A stretch of 64,000 nucleotides of DNA from an uncultured Geobacteraceae bacterium (GTDB lineage: Bacteria > Desulfobacterota > Desulfuromonadia > Geobacterales > Pseudopelobacteraceae), in contig CAJAFV010000036.1 in NCBI GenBank assembly GCA_903939115.1, forward strand, positions 1 through 64,000. The letters are read 5' to 3'. A program made the position numbers and the translations under genes. The notes below the pieces were generated by a model that saw only the letters and a list, made by a program, of their open reading frames with translations, did not search any database and had not been told where the DNA came from. Positions 1 through 8,741 of the stretch are shown here, one piece after another. Positions within the stretch are counted from its first letter, which is position 1. Each line of letters starts with the position of its first letter.

Positions 1-1
1 G

Positions 2-196
2 AACGGGAAACAGATGTTTGATGAGATCAGGCGGATAAGGCCGGATATGAAGGCGCTGTTCAGCAGTGGTTACAGCGCAAAAATTATCGAGCAGCAGGGG
101 GACCTTGGGGCGAATGCCGAGTTTATGACAAAGCCGCTTCAACCTGCGCTGCTGGTGAAAATGGTGCGGGAGATGCTGGACCGGCCGTTGAAGTGA
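2..196 (+). CDS. C-terminal end of a sensor hybrid histidine kinase (receiver domain), partial at window start
   Basis: The reading frame is open from base 2 to the stop at 194-196, and its beginning lies outside the window. The visible 64 residues are the last third of a phosphoacceptor receiver domain: the 'ALFSSGYS' segment is the beta-4/alpha-4 region with the conserved Ser/Thr, and 'FMTKPLQP' carries the conserved beta-5 Lys-Pro. Nothing follows the receiver, which is the usual end of hybrid kinases with a C-terminal receiver. A stand-alone response regulator starts 41 bases downstream, so both probably serve one phosphorelay. The kinase core cannot be seen, so the assignment rests on the receiver fragment alone. 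Confidence 0.8.
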   Translation, partial: NGKQMFDEIRRIRPDMKALFSSGYSAKIIEQQGDLGANAEFMTKPLQPALLVKMVREMLDRPLK

Positions 197-237
197 CATT
201 TTGAAAATACGCTGGGGGAAGCCTAAAGGAGAATATT

Positions 238-609
238 ATGGCGCATATACTGGTAATTGACGACGACGCGGATATCCACTTTATTTTGAAAGAATTTTTC
301 ACACACGAAGGACACCTGGTTGATTCCGCCGGAGACGGCAAGGCCGGGTTGCGCCTGGTGGAGTGTAATCGCTACGACCTGGTGATTACCGACGTAATCA
401 TGCCGGAAATGAACGGGTTGGAGGTTATCACAGCGATTAAACGAAATTTCCCGGACATACGGATCGTCGCATTGACCGGTGGGACGCCTAAAATAGGCAA
501 GGATCTCCTGCTGTCGACTGCCAATTTAATGCGCGCGGACAGAGTTATCGCCAAGCCGCTCGACTTAAAAACGCTGAAAGCCGCCGTAAACGAAGTGCTG
601 TCGAACTGA
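238..609 (+). CDS. single-domain response regulator (CheY-like receiver)
   Basis: This 123-residue protein is one receiver domain with no output domain. The acidic pocket is Asp8-Asp10, the phosphoacceptor is Asp52 in 'ITDVIMPEMNG', the conserved Thr is in 'ALTGG', and the Lys is in 'AKPL'. A clear Shine-Dalgarno sequence (aaaggag) precedes ATG 238. It sits just behind the hybrid kinase end and just ahead of a short HPt-like reading frame, so it is probably a shuttle receiver in a multi-step phosphorelay. The receiver assignment is direct; the partner is inferred from position. Confidence 0.9.
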   Translation: MAHILVIDDDADIHFILKEFFTHEGHLVDSAGDGKAGLRLVECNRYDLVITDVIMPEMNGLEVITAIKRNFPDIRIVALTGGTPKIGKDLLLSTANLMRADRVIAKPLDLKTLKAAVNEVLSN

Positions 610-613
610 AACC

Positions 614-790
614 ATGAACAACGTCAAGAGCAGCGCCGGAAGCATCGGTGCAGTGGCGTTAGTGTCTCTGGCGCTGCAGCTCGAAACCGCCATCGACCAG
701 GGTGAGCCGCACGAACGAATCAAAGCCGCTCTTGACTCTTTTGCTGCCGAAATGGACCAGATAGTGCGCGTTGTGACGAGCTCTCTATAA
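614..790 (+). CDS. short HPt-like protein without the phosphorylatable His (possible remnant)
   Basis: A 58-residue frame begins four bases after the response regulator stop. Its start 'VKSSAGSIGA' matches the second half of the HPt motif (H-x-x-K-G-x-A-x-x-x-G-A), and the rest has the pattern of HPt helices ('LALQLETAIDQGEP', 'ALDSFAAEMDQI'). The place of the phosphorylatable His holds Asn2, and the first helix of the domain is missing because the start codon lies there. It is therefore a truncated, non-phosphorylatable HPt or the decayed 3' end of an older hybrid kinase. No strong ribosome binding site is visible, so translation would depend on coupling to the upstream gene. Function unknown. 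Confidence 0.5.
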   Translation: MNNVKSSAGSIGAVALVSLALQLETAIDQGEPHERIKAALDSFAAEMDQIVRVVTSSL

Positions 791-810
791 ACCTGGAAAA
801 AGCATTTAAA

Positions 811-840
811 CACAGAGGTCACTGAGAACACAGAGTAAAA
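811..840 (+). repeat. dispersed 'cacagaggtcactgagaa'-type intergenic repeat
   Basis: This intergenic sequence has the CACAGAGG...CTGAG...CAGAG character of a common dispersed noncoding repeat. Similar copies lie at 5911-5941 and, inverted, at 6007-6034. It sits between the HPt stub and the convergent diguanylate cyclase gene. The similarity was read by eye. Confidence 0.5.
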
Positions 841-935
841 TCGGAGAGATACAAATAGACCTGTAAAAAGAGGTCAACCATGAAGGTGCTATTCTGTGTG
901 CCTGTTTGGGCGTCAAAATTACGGCGTTATTGTGC

Positions 936-2789
936 CTAGCGATTGTTTTCTATACCTACCAGGTATGGCTCCCAGAATCGAAAGGTATTGCGTCCAGCTT
1001 TCTTGGCAGCATACATGGCTCTATCCGATGCAATCTCCAACTCTTTCTTGGCTGAACCATTGTCGGGAAAGATACTGATGCCAATACTTGTTGTTACCTC
1101 AAGTAGCACACCTGCCGACTGAAACGGTTGTGACAGCTGAATCAGCAGCTTTTCTGCAATGCTAGTCAGTAGTTCTCTGTCTCCGCAGTCAGTAATAATG
1201 ATACAGAACTCATCCCCCCCTTGGCGACTGATGGTGTCAATATCCCGTTTACAGCACGTTTTGATTCTCTCTGCAGCTTCTATCAGCACAAGATCCCCCA
1301 CCTCGTGACCAAGGCTGTCGTTGATTGCTTTAAAATGATCCAGGTCCAAAAACATCAATCCGAACTTCATGTCATAGCGCCTCGCTTTGGCAACAGCCTG
1401 CTCAAGGCGGTCTTCAAACAGTCTGCGGTTAGCCAGACCGGTAAGCGGGTCGTGGAATGCCATATCACGAATGGTCTGTTCGTTTCTGATACGCTCGCTG
1501 ATATCACGGACAATCTCAACTGATCCGGTGACCTTACCGTGCGAATCTCGAAGCAGCGAGGCGGTGCTTTCGATATCGATTGTGACGCCATCCTGCTGAT
1601 AACGCCGACAAGACGAATGAATCCGGCCATCATTCAATGTTTTGATGGTCGGGCAATCCTGACACGGTTCACTCCGTCCGAAAATTTCGTAGCAGGCAGT
1701 ACCGATCTGATTGCCGAATAATTCTGTTATTGATCGGTTCTGATACAGAACTCTGAAATCAAGGTCTTTGATACTGATACCTTCACCAATACAATCCACG
1801 ACGGTATTAAACTTGATCTGCTCCTCTTCAGCTCTTATACGCTCGGTAATATCAAGCTTCACGCATACAAGGCCGGCAATACTGCCGGATGCATCCCGAT
1901 AGGTTGATTTATAGTATTCGAAATCCCGGAATTCTTCCGGAGATACCTGCACGCGATTTGCAAAGATCTGAATACCGGGGTTTTGCAGTAACTCCTGATC
2001 CTTGGCATGGTAGCTGACCGCAAGTTCAGGAGATGTCGCGATATCAAAAAAAGTTTTCCCGTGCAGATCCTCTGAAGAATAGCCCATCAGTTGAGTATAG
2101 GCTCGATTGCACCCCAGATACCTGTAGGACGCATCCTTGTAATATATCGGGCTCGGCACCGTATCAAGCAGCGTGGTGACAAACTGTAGATTGTTACTCA
2201 TCTCTTTTTCGGTCTGTTTTTCAATGTTGATGTCGGCCACTGTTAGCAGCAGGCACGACCGAGTTTCTCTGGAATCGGAGAGCCATGTGTCTATACGCCC
2301 TGACAGGCGAACCCAGGACAGGGAACCATCGGCTTGTTTTAAACGTACGTCGATGTTCTTCTCTTGTGGCTTATTGTAAAATGCCCGGTAGCGGGCCAGA
2401 AATATATCCCGCTCTTCAGTAAATATGAATGAGGCAAGCGGCATTCCAACGGCGACAAGACCGGTGTTTCCGATCATGGTGGTAAAGGTCTGGTTATGCT
2501 TGAGTATCAGGCCTTGTTCATCAAGTGACAGATAGCCGGTTGGAGAGTGGTTGTAGAGCTTCAGATATTCATCCCGCGCCTCCTGCATCTCTTTTTGTGC
2601 ATGCAGCAGCTCTTCATTCTGCATCTCAAGTTCTATCTGGTGCACCGAGAGGTCATGAATAAGGGCCTGCACGTCCTTATGCAGCAAATTCGTATGAACA
2701 TCATGCGACTTGACGAGTAACGCCTCAGCCCGTGACCGTAATCCTTGAAATGATTCTTTGTATTCGACTGTCATTTCTTCGCCTTTCAT
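936..2789 (-). CDS. PAS-PAS-PAS-GGDEF diguanylate cyclase
   Basis: This 617-residue protein probably makes cyclic di-GMP from two GTP. Residues 30-75 are a charged coiled-coil-like lead-in. Three PAS domains follow at about 75-190, 200-320 and 325-435; the third contains 'EPCQDCP' and a further Cys, a metal- or redox-prone variant. The GGDEF domain spans about 445-605 with intact catalytic 'GGDEF' at 524-528 and an inhibitory-site 'RDID' five residues before it, so product feedback inhibition is expected. No membrane segment is seen, suggesting a cytoplasmic sensor. Its ATG overlaps the stop of the upstream CheB-CheR fusion by four bases (ATGA), so the two are translationally coupled. Confidence 0.93.
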   Translation of the reverse strand: MKGEEMTVEYKESFQGLRSRAEALLVKSHDVHTNLLHKDVQALIHDLSVHQIELEMQNEELLHAQKEMQEARDEYLKLYNHSPTGYLSLDEQGLILKHNQTFTTMIGNTGLVAVGMPLASFIFTEERDIFLARYRAFYNKPQEKNIDVRLKQADGSLSWVRLSGRIDTWLSDSRETRSCLLLTVADINIEKQTEKEMSNNLQFVTTLLDTVPSPIYYKDASYRYLGCNRAYTQLMGYSSEDLHGKTFFDIATSPELAVSYHAKDQELLQNPGIQIFANRVQVSPEEFRDFEYYKSTYRDASGSIAGLVCVKLDITERIRAEEEQIKFNTVVDCIGEGISIKDLDFRVLYQNRSITELFGNQIGTACYEIFGRSEPCQDCPTIKTLNDGRIHSSCRRYQQDGVTIDIESTASLLRDSHGKVTGSVEIVRDISERIRNEQTIRDMAFHDPLTGLANRRLFEDRLEQAVAKARRYDMKFGLMFLDLDHFKAINDSLGHEVGDLVLIEAAERIKTCCKRDIDTISRQGGDEFCIIITDCGDRELLTSIAEKLLIQLSQPFQSAGVLLEVTTSIGISIFPDNGSAKKELEIASDRAMYAAKKAGRNTFRFWEPYLVGIENNR

Positions 2790-5700
2790 TCAGTCTGTTT
2801 CGACAATGAACTCAATTTGTCCTCGTTCAAACGCAGCGCCTCGATTGCCTGTCGACGGGCAGTAATGTCCTCATGGGTGATGACGACTTTACGCAAACCG
2901 CTGCCGGAACCGATATAAGGTGTAACCCGACCGACGAACCAGCGGTTCTGATCGAGCGAATGACAGGGATATTCCATCTCAAAAGTATCTTTGGCGCAGC
3001 TCATGACGGCACGGATACCGTCACGGAAACCGAGAGCGCTCTCGTAGTCACTGCCGCTGCTGACGGAGCAGATATCCAGATAATTGATGCCGATACCCAC
3101 TCTGTTGCATTCTGCCTGGTTGTCGAGTGAAAAGTCGCGCCACGCCTTGTTGACTGCCATGATGACACCCTGCTCATCCAGTACACAGATATTTGATGCG
3201 AGTGAATCTATGGTGATTTGAGCCATGATCTTGGAAGAAGAGGCCGACTCTTCAGCCCGTTTGAGTTCGCTGATGTCTACAAACGACAAAACTGTGCCGG
3301 AGAAAGACTTTGGTCCGATTACATAGGGCACTACCCGCATGATCAGGTGCTGTCCCAGGTGTGTCTGCACCTCCATCTCCACCTGTCGATTACTGTGCTG
3401 TACATCCCGAACGACCTTGATCGGGTCAACATTGACCAGATAGTGGGAAATATAGGTTATCGGCCGTCCCACATCACTGTCAAGCAGCTTGAATATTTCG
3501 GTTATCCTTTTCGAGAAGCGTCGCACTTCCATGTTTTCATCCAGCAGCAGGTTACCGATCTGGGTGGCTGAGAGGAGATTGTCTACATCGTTATGCAGTT
3601 CGGTCAGTTCGATTATTTTGCTCTGGTACTCGGCATTAACGGTAAACAGCTCTTCGTTGGTCGACTGCAGCTCTTCGTTGGTGGACTGCAGCTCTTCGTT
3701 GCTTGCCAGCAACTCCTCGTTGGTGGCCTGAAGCTCTTCGTTCGATGTCTCCAGCTCTTCGATGGTGGCCTGCAGGTTCTCCCGCATAAACTGCAACTCT
3801 TGTTCCAGGTCGTGCAGACGTTCCTCGGCCTCTTTGGACAGGTCGTATGACTGCACTATCTGCTTTGATTCAGATAATTCGCGTTTGGTCTCGTCAATAA
3901 ATACCGCTACCAGAGGCTCCTGATGCGTCTTGTGTGACAACGGCTTGATGCGTAGATCTATCAGGATGGAAACGCCATGACGAGAGATGCGGATATTGGA
4001 GAAACGGAGTTCCTTTTTCTGGCGGAAAACCTTCTGGATACCGGTAGCCAGTGGTATTGATATCTCCTTGATCGCCATTTTAGAGATATCGTTAACTACC
4101 TTGCCCGAAGGAAGCTTCAGATACCCGTCAGCATCGCCGATAATCTGCAGCAGTTCCATATGTTCATTCACCAGAAACGACAGCGGCAGATAATCGCCGA
4201 CTGCGGCATTCAGAAAACGTTCCAGCAGCCGGTCCTCATCATGTGCTCGCAAGGAACGGCGCACCGCGCTGAAATGCCCTTTCATTTCCCGAAAGCGTGT
4301 GTCGGTTACTGTCGGGATATGTGCGCTGTCTACTAAATGACGGACCCGTCCCCGGGCGCGATAAAATTTGTATTTTTGTTCAAGTGTGTCGAAATAATCG
4401 CCCATATCTCCTGTTGTTTCGCTGCTGCCAAGAAACATTATTCCGCCCGACACCAGTGAAAAATTAAAAAACTCCATGACCTTGCGCTGGAGCACCGGCT
4501 GCAGGTAGATCAGAATATTACGACAGGAGAGCAGGTCAATATTGGTAAAGGGGGGGTCTTTTATAAGATTGTGCTGGGCAAAGACAACCATCTCGCGGAT
4601 TGATCTGACGATTTGAAAATTATCATCACGTTTATGGAAATATTTTGACAATAAACGGGGCGGGATATCGGCTGCAATACTTTCCGGGTAAGAGCCGCTG
4701 GCTGCAAAGTGGATGGCATCGCGGTCTATATCTGTGGCGAATATTTTTACATCATGACGCAGCCCCAGTTTATCCAGGCACTCTTTTGCCAGAATAGCCA
4801 GCGAATATGCCTCTTCACCGGTGGAGCAGGCCGATACCCAGAAGCGGACTTCCTGCTTGCCGGCATTTTTGAAAATTTCCGGCAGCACCGTTTCAGAGAG
4901 ATAGTCGAAAGCCCCCTGGTCGCGGAAAAAACTGGTCACACCGATCAGCAGTTCACGGTACAGTGCCACAACTTCACCAGGATAGTTGATTATGAATGCC
5001 AGATAATCCTTGATGGTATCGGACTGATTGATGCTCATGCGGCGCTCAATACGGCGGGTGACCGTACTCGGTTTGTAGTACGTGAAATCGATTTTGCACC
5101 TTTCGCGCAACATGGCGAAGATTCTGTTCAGCCCATCCTCATCGGTCAGCAGTGTCTCTGAACGCTCCGTGTCGGTAATGTACGGGTGCTTGGCAAAAGC
5201 AATCAGCTGGCCCGGCATTTTGTCTGGCGGCAGGATAAAATCGGCCAGGCCGGTCGAAATCGCCGAGCGTGGCATTCCGTCAAATTTTGCGGACTCCTCA
5301 CTCTGTACCATAACGATGCCGCCACTCTCCTTGACGGTGCGAACGCCGCGCATCCCGTCGCTGCCTGTGCCGGACAGGATAATTGCCACCGCCTTTTCTG
5401 CCTGGTCTTCTGCCAGCGAGCGGAGGAACACATCAATCGGAAGATTTATTCCCCGGTTTTGATCCTGTTCTGAGAGGAGCAATATGCCATGAAAAATTGT
5501 CAGGTTCTTTTTGGGCGGGATCAAATAGACATTGTTCGGCATTACCAGCATGCCATCTTCGGCGCGATTAACCGTCATGGCGGTCTTCTTTGACAGGAGC
5601 TCCACCATCAGGCTCTTGTAGTCCGGTGAGAGGTGCTGCACTACGATAAAAGCCAGATTACTGTTGAGTGGCATGTTGGTAAAAAATAATTCGATCGCCT

Positions 5701-5806
5701 CAAGGCCGCCGGCAGAGGCGCCGATGCCGACATAATGCGTGGGGGTCGGCACAAGTTCAGAGCTGGCTGAGTTCTGTCCGCATATATTATTAACAACTGG
5801 TTTCAA
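2786..5806 (-). CDS. CheB-CheR-PAS-PAS fusion (methylesterase/methyltransferase signalling protein)
   Basis: This 1006-residue protein joins opposing receptor-modification activities. The CheB methylesterase domain (about 22-215) has catalytic Ser31 in 'GIGASAGG', His58 in 'VVQHLSPD' and an Asp in 'GTGSDGM'. The CheR methyltransferase domain (about 220-490) has the SAM-binding 'SACSTGEEAYS' and 'SCRNILIYL'. A long coiled coil at about 650-740 contains tandem seven-residue repeats of the 'SNEELQ/TNEEL' type. PAS domains follow at about 750-860 and 870-985. There is no receiver domain, so input is probably through PAS. Such fusions are known in many bacteria; here the overlap with a diguanylate cyclase suggests control of c-di-GMP output. 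Confidence 0.92.
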   Translation of the reverse strand: MKPVVNNICGQNSASSELVPTPTHYVGIGASAGGLEAIELFFTNMPLNSNLAFIVVQHLSPDYKSLMVELLSKKTAMTVNRAEDGMLVMPNNVYLIPPKKNLTIFHGILLLSEQDQNRGINLPIDVFLRSLAEDQAEKAVAIILSGTGSDGMRGVRTVKESGGIVMVQSEESAKFDGMPRSAISTGLADFILPPDKMPGQLIAFAKHPYITDTERSETLLTDEDGLNRIFAMLRERCKIDFTYYKPSTVTRRIERRMSINQSDTIKDYLAFIINYPGEVVALYRELLIGVTSFFRDQGAFDYLSETVLPEIFKNAGKQEVRFWVSACSTGEEAYSLAILAKECLDKLGLRHDVKIFATDIDRDAIHFAASGSYPESIAADIPPRLLSKYFHKRDDNFQIVRSIREMVVFAQHNLIKDPPFTNIDLLSCRNILIYLQPVLQRKVMEFFNFSLVSGGIMFLGSSETTGDMGDYFDTLEQKYKFYRARGRVRHLVDSAHIPTVTDTRFREMKGHFSAVRRSLRAHDEDRLLERFLNAAVGDYLPLSFLVNEHMELLQIIGDADGYLKLPSGKVVNDISKMAIKEISIPLATGIQKVFRQKKELRFSNIRISRHGVSILIDLRIKPLSHKTHQEPLVAVFIDETKRELSESKQIVQSYDLSKEAEERLHDLEQELQFMRENLQATIEELETSNEELQATNEELLASNEELQSTNEELQSTNEELFTVNAEYQSKIIELTELHNDVDNLLSATQIGNLLLDENMEVRRFSKRITEIFKLLDSDVGRPITYISHYLVNVDPIKVVRDVQHSNRQVEMEVQTHLGQHLIMRVVPYVIGPKSFSGTVLSFVDISELKRAEESASSSKIMAQITIDSLASNICVLDEQGVIMAVNKAWRDFSLDNQAECNRVGIGINYLDICSVSSGSDYESALGFRDGIRAVMSCAKDTFEMEYPCHSLDQNRWFVGRVTPYIGSGSGLRKVVITHEDITARRQAIEALRLNEDKLSSLSKQTE

Positions 5807-5910
5807 GGTGACCTCTGCTTTCAGAGTAGGATTATGCGCAAAAAAAGTAATTTGTCAAAGTAGCATAACAGCCACCTGTTTAGCGATATTTTCATGCGTT
5901 TGACCGAGCG

Positions 5911-5941
5911 ACAGAGGACGGAGAGGAACGCTGAGGAAAAT
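5911..5941 (+). repeat. dispersed intergenic repeat, forward copy
   Basis: The stretch begins 'acagaggacggagaggaacg' and continues 'ctgaggaaaat'. Its reverse complement recurs about 65 bases on, at 6007-6034, giving an imperfect inverted pair that could fold into a long hairpin. Confidence 0.55.
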
Positions 5942-6006
5942 AAAAAGGTTACGCTTTAAGTGCATATAACCATTTGGGAGGCGATAGTAATTTCAATAAC
6001 TACTTG

Positions 6007-6034
6007 TTTCTCAGTGTTCCTTGGCGTCCTCTGC
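6007..6034 (-). repeat. dispersed intergenic repeat, inverted copy
   Basis: Read on the minus strand this gives 'gcagaggacgccaaggaaca' then 'ctgagaaa', closely matching the forward copy at 5911. The copies differ by scattered substitutions rather than indels, consistent with an old inverted duplication or a two-armed mobile repeat. Confidence 0.55.
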
Positions 6035-6178
6035 GGTGCAAATGCCGTTTCTAGGTTTATTGATGAGGTTATACCGCGGGACGATATGGGTCTGGATTTC
6101 GGGAGGAGCAGTTAGAGTCTGTAATGCAGGTTCCAGAGCAAAGAGGGGGGATAACGACAGGAGATAGATCGCCTCAAT

Positions 6179-6490
6179 TCAGGTTTCAGAGCAGAAAAAC
6201 CGACGACAAATATCTGGCCTTTCCTCATAGATGCAGCAACGACCCTCTGTAAAAAATTCACATCCAGAGTCAATCTCCAGCTTATGAGGGCCAAACAGAG
6301 ATAATTGAAGTCGTTTTGCTCCCAGTTTTTCAAGCCGTATGTACTCGTCCCAACTGATATCAATAGCTGTAAACGAACTGCAGCAGACTCCACCGCACTG
6401 CTCACACCGACCATCGTTATTCCGGGGTGTATCGAGAAGTATCCCGCGGTATTTTTTCTTCTGTCGTGAAGGGAAGAACATTGATTTCAC
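6179..6490 (-). CDS. YkgJ-family cysteine-cluster protein
   Basis: This 103-residue protein has the cysteine pattern of the YkgJ / Fe-S oxidoreductase-like family (formerly UPF0153): 'CEQCGGVCC' near residue 35, a Cys near residue 78 followed by 'CCIYEERPDICRRFFC' at the C-terminus. Members are thought to bind zinc or an iron-sulphur cluster, but no biochemical role is settled. The protein ends almost directly after the last Cys motif, shorter than many relatives. It stands alone between two regions without genes. The family assignment is confident; the function is unknown. Confidence 0.85.
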   Translation of the reverse strand: MKSMFFPSRQKKKYRGILLDTPRNNDGRCEQCGGVCCSSFTAIDISWDEYIRLEKLGAKRLQLSLFGPHKLEIDSGCEFFTEGRCCIYEERPDICRRFFCSET

Positions 6491-7237
6491 TCCGCTTATC
6501 CCGTTGCGTCGTACTATCGGCTGCCTTTAGTAACTGAGGAGGGGTTTAAATAGTATGCTCCTATCACTTTTAATGTACTAATAGCATTAATCAGAATAAT
6601 CGTTGACAGAGGGGTTGTCAGGAGGGGCTTTGCTGCCTGTCTGTCTGCGCACTAGTGTCGCCATTGAGTGACCTCTTGCCACAAAATTTACTGTGTAACT
6701 ATATCGCGGTTCCATTAAATTTCAAGCACAATAAACGATGGACTAAACATTAAATTGCATTTACGCCATTTTATGTTTTGGCTATTATCGTCAAGCAAAT
6801 CGAATGCATCGAGCAGAACTGGCCGACTGTCTGTGAGGAGGCATCGTTGAGCGAGGTTGACCGGAATCTGCTCTGGGGAAACCAGATGCTGAACCCATAT
6901 GCATTTGAAGAGTTGGAATCAGGCCCTCTTTGGGACATCTCCAGACGGCACAGGCAAGGATGAAACAGAAGATCACGCCATCTACACCCCCGGGATAAAG
7001 ACAACGGTTGCAGCAGCAACATTTGTCGCATAGTAAATAACTCTTCAATTTTAATCTGTTATCTCCAAACTGCTGATTCTTGTCAACTAACGTCGCTTTA
7101 CCTCATGCTTGTCACTCTCCTGTTAAACAACCTAACCTACTGTAGTTAAGCGTTAATTCATGTTTTTTGCATTGGCATGTTAATTGATTGTTTAAGCTTG
7201 AGTATTACACTCAAGCCGTAGCCATACAGGAATATAA
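6491..7237. other. gene-poor region upstream of the chemosensory operon
   Basis: These 747 bases carry no convincing intact gene. The only coding-like segment is the HipA-like remnant at 6754-6963. The remainder is AT-rich and includes the 5' leader of the HD-GYP gene at 7238. No tRNA, riboswitch or clear terminator was seen. Confidence 0.55.
6754..6963 (+). pseudogene. possible C-terminal remnant of a HipA-like kinase
   Basis: A frame open from a stop at 6751 to 6963 encodes a segment with 'WPTVCEEASLSEVDRN' and 'LWGNQMLNPYAFEEL'. From memory this resembles the C-terminal tail of HipA-family Ser/Thr kinases (toxins of HipBA systems). No kinase core or HipB partner is nearby and no good start site exists (only TTG 6778 without a ribosome binding site), so if the match is real this is a gene relic. 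A small unrelated protein cannot be excluded. Confidence 0.35.
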
Positions 7238-8740
7238 ATGCTCTCTTCACTCACGTTAAAATTATCGATCCTCGTCACCCTTTCGATGGGATTGACACTC
7301 TTAGTGGCACATCGGCTTAACGATACCGCCTCTATGCTCTGTATTGGTGCGCTGGCCTCTCTGCTGGTCAGCGCCGCGTTTATCCACCACTATGTCTCGA
7401 CTCCTCTTGCCTGCCTGACAGAATCGATGCGCCTACTTGAACAGGGCGATTCAAATGCAAAACTGCACATAAACGGCAGTCGGCAGATGACGGCGCTGTC
7501 CGAGAGTTTCAACCTGATGGTTGACCGGGTCATGCTGCTGATTGACAACACCGCCCAGAAGGTTTTTGACCTTGCCCAGGTGCAGGAGCGGGCGCAGCAC
7601 GAATTAAAACTGCTTGAAATAAACAAGGAACTGGAAAAATCACTTGCCGTGGTCAACCTGCTCGGTTCCCGCCAGGAAGCCATGTACCTCGGTATTATTA
7701 ATGCCATGGTAAGTACGATTGAAGCCAATGACCCCTACACGCATGGTCATTCGGCGCGGGTGACAAGTTACAGTCTGGCGCTGGCCAGAAAAATCGGTTT
7801 TAGCGCCGAACGTCTCAAAAAGCTGGAGCAGGCCGGCATTCTGCATGATATCGGTAAGATCGGCATTGACAAGGCTATTCTGCATAAACCGGGAAAGCTG
7901 ACAGTGGAAGAATATGCCGTCATGCAGCAGCATCCGGCCATCGGTGTACAAATTCTTCGCAATATCGAAACCCTGTCCAACGTGCAGGAGATTGTCGCCA
8001 AGCATCATGAACGGTACGACGGTAAGGGGTACCCGAACCGTATCAAGGGGAAGGATCTGCCGACAGAAGCGCTCATACTGGCGATTGCCGACACCTTTGA
8101 CGCCATGACGTCCCATCGTCCGTATCGTGCCGGACTACCGGTCGAAGATGCAATACAGGAACTTTCCGATCACGCCGGGAGCCAGTTTGATCCGGAGTTG
8201 GTGCGGCATTTCATCGCTCTTTTGCGTGATGGAGAACTGACTGCCTTTCTCGATAAAGATCCGCTTCTGCCGCGCGAGCCGTTTCTGGAAATTGATGCCT
8301 TACAGAAAAGCAGGGGGGCGGTGTTTGGACCGGTCAATATTCTGGTGGTGGAGGATGACCCGTACTGCGCCAGTCTGGTTCGCGATTATCTCCGCCATAT
8401 GGGGCACACTGTTGATGAGGCGGCGACCGGCAGCGACGGCATCAGGATGTTTACTGAAAAACCGTATGAGCTGGTACTGCTTGATATCGGACTGCCCGAT
8501 TATGACGGCTATACGGTTGCCAAAGGGATACGGCAGATAGAGAGAGAGCTCGATCGATCTGCTGATTCAGGAGCCATCATCTGCGCGCTGACATCGTGTT
8601 CCCAAGAGGAAGGGGGACCGCTGGCACTTGCCAGCGGCATGAACCTGTTCATCACGAAACCGATCGATACGGTAGTAATAATGGACATTATCGAGATGGC
8701 CTCCCAGGTCGCCAGGCGCATCAGCAGTCTGGGCGCGTGA
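7238..8740 (+). CDS. membrane HD-GYP c-di-GMP phosphodiesterase with C-terminal receiver domain
   Basis: This 500-residue protein opens with two hydrophobic helices (about 5-50) joined by a very short loop, then a HAMP-like linker (about 52-105) and a coiled coil. The HD-GYP domain (about 150-345) has 'HDIGKIGI' and the full 'HHERYDGKGYP' signature, so hydrolysis of c-di-GMP is expected. A receiver domain at about 365-495 shows 'VVEDD', 'LLDIGLPDYDG' with the phosphoacceptor Asp, and 'ITKP'. It is the first gene of the chemosensory operon and the only clear effector in it, so CheA phosphorylation of its receiver is the likely way the array controls output. Confidence 0.92.
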   Translation: MLSSLTLKLSILVTLSMGLTLLVAHRLNDTASMLCIGALASLLVSAAFIHHYVSTPLACLTESMRLLEQGDSNAKLHINGSRQMTALSESFNLMVDRVMLLIDNTAQKVFDLAQVQERAQHELKLLEINKELEKSLAVVNLLGSRQEAMYLGIINAMVSTIEANDPYTHGHSARVTSYSLALARKIGFSAERLKKLEQAGILHDIGKIGIDKAILHKPGKLTVEEYAVMQQHPAIGVQILRNIETLSNVQEIVAKHHERYDGKGYPNRIKGKDLPTEALILAIADTFDAMTSHRPYRAGLPVEDAIQELSDHAGSQFDPELVRHFIALLRDGELTAFLDKDPLLPREPFLEIDALQKSRGAVFGPVNILVVEDDPYCASLVRDYLRHMGHTVDEAATGSDGIRMFTEKPYELVLLDIGLPDYDGYTVAKGIRQIERELDRSADSGAIICALTSCSQEEGGPLALASGMNLFITKPIDTVVIMDIIEMASQVARRISSLGA

Positions 8741-8741
8741 G

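Larger units (their letters stand above)
5807..6178. other. intergenic region with promoter side of the CheB-CheR gene and an inverted repeat pair
   Basis: This 372-base gap holds the 5' side of the minus-strand CheB-CheR fusion and the 3' side of the YkgJ-like gene. The only structure seen is the pair of opposite repeats at 5911-5941 and 6007-6034. No credible gene was found; short frames here lack ribosome binding sites and resemble nothing recognised. Confidence 0.6.

Noticed and set aside
7173..7188. TGGCATG-N4-TTGAT, like a sigma-54 promoter 50 bases upstream of the HD-GYP gene
   Set aside because: The -24 box fits, but the essential GC of the -12 box reads GA, so I do not list it as a promoter.
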